Part shown: one piece after another, positions 12,374 to 17,462 of the stretch
How the letters are laid out: every line of letters begins with the position of its first letter
Position numbering within the stretch: position 1 is the stretch's first letter
Assembly (NCBI GenBank): GCA_016934355.1
Contig: JAFGTA010000112.1
Span: forward strand, 1-17,462
Length of the DNA stretch: 17,462 bases
Direction: 5' to 3'
Source: Candidatus Bathyarchaeota archaeon
GTDB lineage: Archaea; Thermoproteota; Bathyarchaeia; TCS64
Program-made: the position numbers and the translations under genes
Notes under the pieces: model-generated
Seen by the model: the letters and a program-made list of their open reading frames with translations, nothing else
What the model was told of the DNA's origin: nothing
Database searches by the model: none

Positions 12374-13033
12374 CTAGCCCGCTGGGGAAAGCAGGTTCAA
12401 CGCCAAGTACAGCAGGTACGGCAGAAGGGCCACAATGAACGCCTTGTTCCTGTCCAGCTGATAGTTCTCGGCGACGGCGTACATCAGGTACACCAGCACA
12501 GCCAAGCCGAAAACCGTGAATAGGTTGGTGTTCAGCGCGGCCCGGAGAATCCTGTTCCCGACCTCCCTGTTGGCTATGTAGTACCCTGCGAGGGCAGACG
12601 AGTTGACCGTGTACGAGTCCACCACCCTCACGAGGTAGTTCAGCGCGTGGGGCGTCGCGGCGAACCCGTGCATCGCGAAGAACCGCTTCATGTTCCCGCC
12701 TCCCCCGAGCAGCGTCGCAACCCCGTGCATGATAAGCGTCGACAACGCGAAGCCGACCAGGATGCTTATAGCAACGCCTATGCCGGCGAATATCCCCATG
12801 CTTCCCTCAAGCTGGGATGCGTCGACGCCTGTCTCCGCCAGCTGCGGCACGAGCACGTCCAGCGGTATCTTCGACATGTACTGCATCGAGGAGATAGCCG
12901 CCAAGACGACTGTTATCAGCACGATGACCAGCCCACGGGTCAGATCATCCTGCCTAACGTACTGGAAGGTCTCGCGTGGCCTACGCAGCACACCCGAGAC
13001 CAGTTCAACGAACCCCTTTCTCTCATCACTCAT
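12374..13033 (-). CDS. Yip1-family membrane protein
   Basis: 219 residues with five hydrophobic segments. The start MSDERKGFVELVSGVLRRPRETFQYVRQ is the usual Yip1-like beginning: a cytoplasmic amphipathic region ending at a first helix (GLVIVLITVVLAAISSMQY). A GGGGNMKRFFAMHGFAATPHAL segment, the family's typical central loop and helix, follows. The C-terminus is LLPYLLYLALNLLSPAG. Archaeal Yip1-domain proteins have no proven function and often lie beside ABC permease genes. The ATG overlaps the end of the permease gene by eight bases, and GGAGG lies ten bases upstream inside that gene, so translation is coupled. It is the last gene of the PadR-ABC operon. Confidence 0.75.
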   Translation of the reverse strand: MSDERKGFVELVSGVLRRPRETFQYVRQDDLTRGLVIVLITVVLAAISSMQYMSKIPLDVLVPQLAETGVDASQLEGSMGIFAGIGVAISILVGFALSTLIMHGVATLLGGGGNMKRFFAMHGFAATPHALNYLVRVVDSYTVNSSALAGYYIANREVGNRILRAALNTNLFTVFGLAVLVYLMYAVAENYQLDRNKAFIVALLPYLLYLALNLLSPAG

Positions 13034-14219
13034 GTCTCAAAGCCTCCACAGGGCTTAGGTTGGACGCCCTCCAAGCCGGGTAGATCCCGGACAGGATGGC
13101 CGTCGCCACGGCGAAGCCCACCACGAAGAGCCCTAGGCTCAGTGACGGCTTCACCGCTAATTCGATGAAGTTTCCTACTAGTCCGCCGAGAAAGAAACCG
13201 AAGGCGGCGCCGATGGCTCCGCCCACGAAGCCCGTGACCATGGCCTCGCTGAGGAACATGATCAGAACGTCTCCGCTCTTGGCTCCCACGGCCTTCATGG
13301 TCCCTATCTCCCTCGTCCTCTCTAAGACAGAGACCGTCATGGTGTTTATAATCCCGACGCCCGCCACCAGCAGCGAGATGCCGGCTATGCCGCCGAGCAC
13401 AGACTGGACGGTGCCCAGCACCGACCCCACAGTCTCCATAGCAGACTCCGAGGAGATTATGGTCACCCTGTCTCCGAGCCTCTCATCTATGCCTTCGATG
13501 GCGGCGTCGACCTCTTCTATGGTCGCGGCTTTAGCGATGATGTAGTCGAACTCGCCTCCCACCTCGTAGAACTGTTGCGCCGTCTTCTGCGGCATCGCAA
13601 TGCTGTCGTCGAGGTTGAAGCCGAAGCTGCTGCCCTGCGCCTCAAGGATACCAATGACCCTCAGGGTGAGCTCCTTCTCGGCGTCGTTCACGTTTGATGT
13701 GATCTTGATCCTGTCTCCGAGGTCGATGACCTTCTCGTCCGCGTCCACGGGCTTCGCTATGTTGGCTCCGATGATCACGACAGCCGAGTCGCCTCGGACG
13801 AAGTTCCTGCCCTCCTCGATCACCGTGTTCTTGTTGATCTCGGCGTACTCCTCCGTGACGCCGTAGACGTCCGTGTAGTATTGCCTGCCTTTGACGGTGA
13901 AGCTGCAGAACCTGTTGGCGATGATGGGCGTCGCCGCGTCCACCTTGGACACCCTCTTAATTATTTCCAGGTCCCTCCAGTCGAGTGTACCACCGACGAT
14001 GCCCTGCCCCTGCCGTATCTCACCGGGTATGACTATGATGTTGGTAGGGCCGAACACCTCAAGCTGCCCGGTCACGTTGTCTGTGAGCCCCTGGGTGACT
14101 GACACGAGGCCCGTGACGGCGGCGCAGCCGATGAGTATGCCCACGAGGTTTAGGGCGAAACGGAACTTTCTCTCTCGGACACCCTGTGTAGACATCAGGA
14201 AAATGTCGAGAGGGTTCAC
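13026..14219 (-). CDS. MacB/FtsX-type ABC transporter permease
   Basis: 397 residues. One membrane helix near the N-terminus (FALNLVGILIGCAAVTGLVSV) is followed by a MacB-type periplasmic-core-like domain at about 45-255, with GTLDWRDLEIIKRVSKVDAA and the later VIGILEAQGSSFGFNLDDSI. The FtsX domain with three helices spans about 270-390, including NTMTVSVLERTREIGTMKAVGA, a hallmark of the family, and the C-terminal GIYPAWRASNLSPVEALRHE. MacB-like systems work as mechanotransducers rather than as classic channels, acting on envelope substrates or partner proteins. The start is GTG 14219, ten bases after the COG1361 gene; no earlier in-frame start exists. The partner ATPase is encoded two genes upstream. 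Confidence 0.92.
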   Translation of the reverse strand: MNPLDIFLMSTQGVRERKFRFALNLVGILIGCAAVTGLVSVTQGLTDNVTGQLEVFGPTNIIVIPGEIRQGQGIVGGTLDWRDLEIIKRVSKVDAATPIIANRFCSFTVKGRQYYTDVYGVTEEYAEINKNTVIEEGRNFVRGDSAVVIIGANIAKPVDADEKVIDLGDRIKITSNVNDAEKELTLRVIGILEAQGSSFGFNLDDSIAMPQKTAQQFYEVGGEFDYIIAKAATIEEVDAAIEGIDERLGDRVTIISSESAMETVGSVLGTVQSVLGGIAGISLLVAGVGIINTMTVSVLERTREIGTMKAVGAKSGDVLIMFLSEAMVTGFVGGAIGAAFGFFLGGLVGNFIELAVKPSLSLGLFVVGFAVATAILSGIYPAWRASNLSPVEALRHE

Positions 14220-14229
14220 CTGTTCACGC

Positions 14230-15759
14230 TCATGGACCTAGTCCTAGTAGCCTGCGAACCCAGACCCAGATGCCTGAGGCGCTCGTCTCCTGACCCGGCG
14301 TGGGCGTGTTGCCCCCGACGGTCATGGAGAAGCCCATGGTCTCCTCGTGTTCCCTGTTCAGGTGGTCCCTGTACTGGATGAGCAGGCTGAGCTCATGCTC
14401 CCCCTCCTCCGCGTCCTGAGCCACCTTGTAGTTGATGTCGAAGGGGATGGGGCTGTCAGGGTCCACTGCTCCGATGTACTCGGTGCTGCCGGTGACCCGC
14501 TGGAACACGTCGTCCTCCACGAGCCCTACGCTGACGAACTGGACGCTCTCGGTGCCTATGAGCAGGAGGTCCGCCTCCAGCTCCTTTGTCTCGCCACGCC
14601 TAGCCGTCTCTGTGGGGATGTCGATGAACTCGAACTCGATGAGCCCCTCGATCATAACGGTGAGGGTCTCTGTCAGCGAGCCCGGGACGCCCCTAGAGTT
14701 GGTGTACGTGATCGTCGCCGTGACAGGGTACTGCCCAGCCGAGACGTCGCCCGACACGAGGAGCCTGTACGTCACGGTAGCCGTCTCCCCCGCCTCAAGG
14801 TCGCCGAGGCTGCTGGTGGTGGGAGTCAGCGGCGAGATGGACGCCATTGCGCCGAAGCTGATCTTGCTGAGGAGCTCGTATGCGTCTGCGCCGCTGCACT
14901 GGACCTCCAGCTGGACTTCGAATACGTCGCCGGGACGCACCCGCTCCTGCATCACCTCCATCCGCTTCAGGGTGACGACCGTGTTCTTGGCGGCTGAAGC
15001 CGAGTCCACGTTGACTGGTAGACTGAAGGACTGGTGGTACCTGTTGCCCGTGGAGTCCTTGTAAGACACCGTCGCCGTGACTGTATAGGCTGCGAGCGGC
15101 GTCCCCTCCAAGACACTTAGAGTCGGCTGCAGGCTCACCGACTCGCCTACCGCCAGCGAGTCTACGCTGGTGCTGAGGCCGTCGACGACGGATATGTAGC
15201 TGGTGGGCGAGTTCAGCGTGAAGTCTAGGTCATAGAGAGGCTTGTTCCAGTTGTTTGAGAACGTGTACGTCAGCTGGTTCTCGGTTCCCGACTTCGCCTT
15301 CACGCTGCCCTGAGCGCTCGTGTACTTGACCTTGGGGACGTACCCCTCGTTTACTATCAGGCCGATGGGAATAGTCACCTGCGAGTCCTGGTCCGCGCCG
15401 AAGCGGCGGTAGACCACGGTGAGGCTGAGGCTGTAGGCGCCGAGGGCTACGCTCTGGTCGATGTAGATCACGGGCAGGTAGTTCTTGGTCTTGCCTTTCT
15501 CGATGGTGTTGAAGACCATGTGGGCGCCGCTCAGGATGGATACTCCCGGCTGGGCGGAGGTTAGGAACGCCTCTGCGTCGTACAGGCTGTAGTCCCCCGT
15601 GTTCATGAGGTTGATCTTGATGGTGTTCTCCTGCCCCGCCTTGAGGTAGATGTTCTCGGTGGACACCTGCAGTATGGCAGCGTCCGCCGCCATCGCCGGT
15701 GATAGTTGGCTGGCTACCATGATAGCCAGGATCAATGGGATCAGATTCTTTGTTTTCAT
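14230..15759 (-). CDS. Secreted COG1361/CARDB-like repeat protein of the ABC operon
   Basis: 509 residues. A clear signal peptide covers about 1-24 (MKTKNLIPLILAIMVASQLS, then PAMA before ADAA). Four successive immunoglobulin-like modules of about 100 residues follow, each with the pattern of a NEW3/CARDB strand set: LKAGQENTIKINLMNTGDYS, AKSGTENQLTYTFSNNWNKP, VRPGDVFEVQLEVQCSGADA and ARRGETKELEADLLLIGTES. After a threonine/proline-rich linker (NTPTPGQETS) the protein ends in GIWVWVRRLLGLGP, not in the long membrane helix often seen in this family. The start codon follows the ATPase stop with no gap (TAA then ATG). It is probably the outer partner of the MacB-like permease. Confidence 0.82.
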   Translation of the reverse strand: MKTKNLIPLILAIMVASQLSPAMAADAAILQVSTENIYLKAGQENTIKINLMNTGDYSLYDAEAFLTSAQPGVSILSGAHMVFNTIEKGKTKNYLPVIYIDQSVALGAYSLSLTVVYRRFGADQDSQVTIPIGLIVNEGYVPKVKYTSAQGSVKAKSGTENQLTYTFSNNWNKPLYDLDFTLNSPTSYISVVDGLSTSVDSLAVGESVSLQPTLSVLEGTPLAAYTVTATVSYKDSTGNRYHQSFSLPVNVDSASAAKNTVVTLKRMEVMQERVRPGDVFEVQLEVQCSGADAYELLSKISFGAMASISPLTPTTSSLGDLEAGETATVTYRLLVSGDVSAGQYPVTATITYTNSRGVPGSLTETLTVMIEGLIEFEFIDIPTETARRGETKELEADLLLIGTESVQFVSVGLVEDDVFQRVTGSTEYIGAVDPDSPIPFDINYKVAQDAEEGEHELSLLIQYRDHLNREHEETMGFSMTVGGNTPTPGQETSASGIWVWVRRLLGLGP

Positions 15760-16458
15760 TTACATCAATTCCGTAAAACATTTCTCTCCTACAATGGTGC
15801 CGTCCCTCAGCTCGATGAGGCGGTCCGTGTTCTGCGCCACCATCGGGTCGTGGGTGATCAGCACGAAGGTCTTGCCCTCCTCCTTGTTCAGACGCCGGAG
15901 AAGGTGCATGATCTCGAAGCCCGTCTTAGAGTCAAGGTTCCCGGTGAGCTCGTCCGCTAGGATGAGGTTAGGCTGGTTAGCGAGGGCTCGGGCTATGGCT
16001 ACCCGCTGCTGCTCCCCGCCGCTGAGTTGGCTCGGCTTGTGGTCGGCCCTGTCCTCAAGCCCCACGATCTCTAGGAGGTGGCTCGCCCGTTTATGCCTCT
16101 CCCCCCTCGACACGCCGGCGATGGCCATGGGCAGCTCCACATTGCCCTTAGCGTCCATCCTGGGGATGAGGTTGAAGAACTGGAAGATGAACCCTATCTC
16201 CCTGTTCCTGAGCTCGGCAACCTGGTTGTCGTTGAGCTTCGAGAGGTCGACGCCGTTGATGTACACCTTGCCAGAGGTAGGCCTGTCGAGGGCGCCTATC
16301 ATGTTGAGGAGGGTGCTCTTCCCGCTGCCGCTGGGCCCCATGATCGCCAGGAACTCGCCCCGATCAACGGTCATGCACAGTCCCTTGAGGACCTTGAGGG
16401 GTCTGCCTCCCTGCATGTAGGTCTTCACTACGTCGACGGTCTCTATCATGTGGCTCAT
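15760..16458 (-). CDS. MacB/LolD-type ABC transporter ATPase
   Basis: 232 residues. Walker A is GPSGSGKST (41-49), the Q-loop Gln is residue 93 (FIFQFFNLIPRMDA), the signature is LSGGEQQRVAIARAL (145-159), Walker B is LILADE with catalytic Glu170, the D-loop is NLDS, and the switch His is 203 (ITHDP). These place it in the MacB/LolD/FtsE group that powers FtsX-fold permeases. One oddity is ADELTGNLDS where nearly all relatives have ADEPTGNLDS. The start is ATG 16458, overlapping the PadR stop as ATGA; the longer frame to 16659 is the shadow of the PadR gene. Its permease partner is encoded at 13026-14219. Confidence 0.94.
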   Translation of the reverse strand: MSHMIETVDVVKTYMQGGRPLKVLKGLCMTVDRGEFLAIMGPSGSGKSTLLNMIGALDRPTSGKVYINGVDLSKLNDNQVAELRNREIGFIFQFFNLIPRMDAKGNVELPMAIAGVSRGERHKRASHLLEIVGLEDRADHKPSQLSGGEQQRVAIARALANQPNLILADELTGNLDSKTGFEIMHLLRRLNKEEGKTFVLITHDPMVAQNTDRLIELRDGTIVGEKCFTELM

Positions 16459-16994
16459 TTCTTCTCCTCCAGCAGTTTGTCCACGAGGCTGAGTCTGTGA
16501 AGCGTCATCTCCCTTATGTGGGTGAGGAAGCTTGTCTGCACGTCGGCGCCCAGGCTCGTGTAGAACTGGGTCAGCATCCTGTGGGTCATGTCCTCGTCCT
16601 TGTCGACGATGTGCTTCATCAAACGGAAGGCGCCCTGCTTCATGTCCCTGGACATCCACTTGAAGAGAACCGCGAGGTACTTCACCGTGAACCCGAGGCT
16701 GTCCGTTATGTGGCTCTCCATGTCAGGGAACAGTTGCTTCCCCTTCTCAGTGATGCCGTAGTACTCGGTGCCGTCCTTCTCGGTGGTCTCGACGAACCCC
16801 TTCTTAGCGAGGCTCTTGAGCGCCGGGTACACGGTGCCTGTCTTGGGCTCCCACGTGTCGCCGAACTCCTCCTTTAGGGTCTTCAGCATCTCGTAGCCGT
16901 ACTTTGGGGCGCCCTCGAGTTGGATGAGTAGCAGCACCTGTAGTGGGCTCACCGGCATCCTTACGGGGGTCTTGCTGCTTATGCTCAGGGACAT
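16455..16994 (-). CDS. PadR-family transcriptional regulator
   Basis: 179 residues. The winged helix at about 14-90 holds VSPLQVLLLIQLEGAPKYGYEML, then TWEPKTGTVYPALKSLAKKGFVE (the PadR recognition-helix signature GTVYPAL-L) and the wing TEKDGTEYYGITEKGKQLF. The C-terminal half is helical, as in PadR proteins that dimerise through a long tail (PadR-s1 type). The gene is first in the operon with the ATPase, COG1361 protein, permease and Yip1 protein, and overlaps the ATPase gene by four bases. PadR proteins usually repress their own operon and release DNA on binding a drug or stress ligand. A matching dyad lies just upstream. ATG 16994 is the only good start. Confidence 0.92.
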   Translation of the reverse strand: MSLSISSKTPVRMPVSPLQVLLLIQLEGAPKYGYEMLKTLKEEFGDTWEPKTGTVYPALKSLAKKGFVETTEKDGTEYYGITEKGKQLFPDMESHITDSLGFTVKYLAVLFKWMSRDMKQGAFRLMKHIVDKDEDMTHRMLTQFYTSLGADVQTSFLTHIREMTLHRLSLVDKLLEEKK

Positions 16995-17008
16995 GGGTTG
17001 ACCTCTAC

Positions 17009-17026
17009 CTAGTAGGTTTCAACTAG
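17009..17026. promoter_or_regulatory. Candidate PadR operator
   Basis: CTAGTAGGTTTCAACTAG: arms CTAGT and ACTAG are perfect around eight bases. Known PadR sites have the same layout (ATGT-N8-ACAT), with different arm letters. It lies 15-32 bases before the PadR start codon and is centred on the predicted transcription start near 17020, a good place for repression. Confidence 0.55.
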
Positions 17027-17042
17027 CTTGAGTGGAGTCCTC

Positions 17043-17050
17043 ATTTTTAA
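17043..17050 (-). promoter_or_regulatory. TATA-like box for the PadR-ABC operon
   Basis: TTAAAAAT on the minus strand, centred near 17046, predicts a start near 17020 and a leader of about 26 bases. A further AT-rich site, GTTTTAAAC near 17065-17073, is a weaker alternative. Confidence 0.45.
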
Positions 17051-17152
17051 GGGTGACTGTCATTGTTTTAAACGGTTTTTCAGGTTTAATACAGAATTTG
17101 ACCATAATCTCTTGGCAGCGATGGACCGTTTTTCTCGCCCCGTCCCGACACG

Positions 17153-17162
17153 AATATAAATA
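17153..17162 (+). promoter_or_regulatory. TATA box for the gene at the right edge
   Basis: AATATAAATA centred near 17157 predicts a start near 17184, about seven bases before ATG 17191. It is a strong TATA match. Confidence 0.58.
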
Positions 17163-17190
17163 GACAGCCTTACCTCGATGGTGGATACCG

Positions 17191-17462
17191 ATGAGCGTCC
17201 TCATATTCACGGACAACCCGAGCACCGGTGAGACCGCGCTGGTGCAGAGGGAGCTGAAGAACAGGGGCGTAGAGCCCGACTACAAGGCCCCGTGGGACAT
17301 ATCGCTGCCCGATTTCAAGCCGGAGTACGACCTCGTCTACGCCCCAAGCAACATGCTTCACAGGGGCACCACCTTCGAGCTACTCCACAGACTGCTCATC
17401 CTAAGGAGGCTCGACGAACGCGCCGCCGTCATAAACCCGGTGGAGAGCATGCTTCACTACTC
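17191..17462 (+). CDS. Partial gene, possible ATP-grasp ligase N-terminus
   Basis: An open frame runs from ATG 17191 to the window edge, 90 complete codons, beginning MSVLIFTDNPSTGETALVQR. The layout is an alternating fold: a first strand (VLIFTD), a helix (ETALVQRELKNRG), a strand (YDLVYAPSN), a helix (TTFELLHRLLILRRL) and the strand AAVINPVESMLHYS. The order of a small Rossmann-like domain followed by a VINP... strand resembles the pre-ATP-grasp domain of RimK-like ligases, where a VINSP segment precedes the ATP-grasp fold. The ATP-binding part would lie outside the window, so this is tentative. It has its own promoter and is divergent from the PadR operon. An ATG at 17178 is out of frame. 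Confidence 0.6.
   Translation, partial: MSVLIFTDNPSTGETALVQRELKNRGVEPDYKAPWDISLPDFKPEYDLVYAPSNMLHRGTTFELLHRLLILRRLDERAAVINPVESMLHY

Noticed and set aside
12690..14241. Several plus-strand frames opposite the permease and Yip1 genes
   Set aside because: Serine/proline/threonine-rich shadows with no motifs; the minus-strand genes have clear family signatures.
15760..16659. Longer ATPase frame starting at 16659
   Set aside because: The extra N-terminus is an out-of-frame copy of the PadR coding region. The ATPase family start and ATGA overlap place the start at 16458.
17019..17225. 68-codon minus-strand frame in the divergent promoter region
   Set aside because: It would cover both TATA boxes and the PadR dyad, and overlaps the right-edge gene. 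Its residues show no domain pattern.

Overview
The window is archaeal chromosome of moderately high GC content. The evidence is: archaeal information-processing genes (the tRNA 2'-O-methyltransferase aTrm56 and the TFIIE-alpha homologue TFE); TATA boxes about 26 bases upstream of start codons, giving nearly leaderless genes; many GTG/TTG starts; and a tRNA-Val gene with encoded CCA. The mix of membrane-anchored winged-helix regulators, PadR-controlled MacB-type ABC operons with COG1361 proteins, and M28 peptidase paralogues would suit a TACK-group archaeon, perhaps Bathyarchaeia-like. That placement is an inference and is weak.

Region 1 (1-1906, minus strand): a PH-domain membrane protein and an ACT-domain protein overlap as ATGA. 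They are followed by an ECF-type substrate-binding membrane protein with its own promoter and by a gene cut by the window edge. Region 2 (1990-3717, plus strand): aTrm56, TFE and an HD phosphohydrolase form a tight cluster, and tRNA-Val(UAC) follows. The HD gene appears to start at CTG inside the TFE stop codon.

Region 3 (3942-7519): an AN1 zinc-finger protein with a membrane helix stands alone. Next is a coupled pair, an HGSNAT-like (DUF1624/COG3503) multi-pass acyltransferase and a membrane-anchored exported protein. Divergent from the pair is a one-component regulator made of a winged helix, one membrane helix, a coiled coil and an outer domain. The 216-base gap between the two directions carries three copies of a 14-bp dyad (TCAAGAAACCTTGA type) and a separate 12-bp palindrome. 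This is the best candidate here for an undescribed sense-and-respond system, probably acting on the cell envelope.

Region 4 (7667-12337): two paralogous cytoplasmic M28 metallopeptidases surround a cupin and an MFS transporter. Both peptidases keep all five zinc ligands and share a 44-base identical stretch away from the zinc site. The second peptidase converges on the MFS gene, and the two share a CTAG stop. Region 5 (12374-16994, minus strand): an operon of PadR regulator, ABC ATPase, COG1361-type secreted protein, MacB/FtsX permease and Yip1-family membrane protein, with overlaps or very short gaps. A dyad with PadR-type spacing lies on the predicted transcription start. Region 6 (17191-end): the start of a divergent gene whose N-terminus faintly resembles an ATP-grasp ligase.

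Functional calls come from motif recognition by eye. Promoter and operator calls come from spacing and symmetry. No database or structure search was run.
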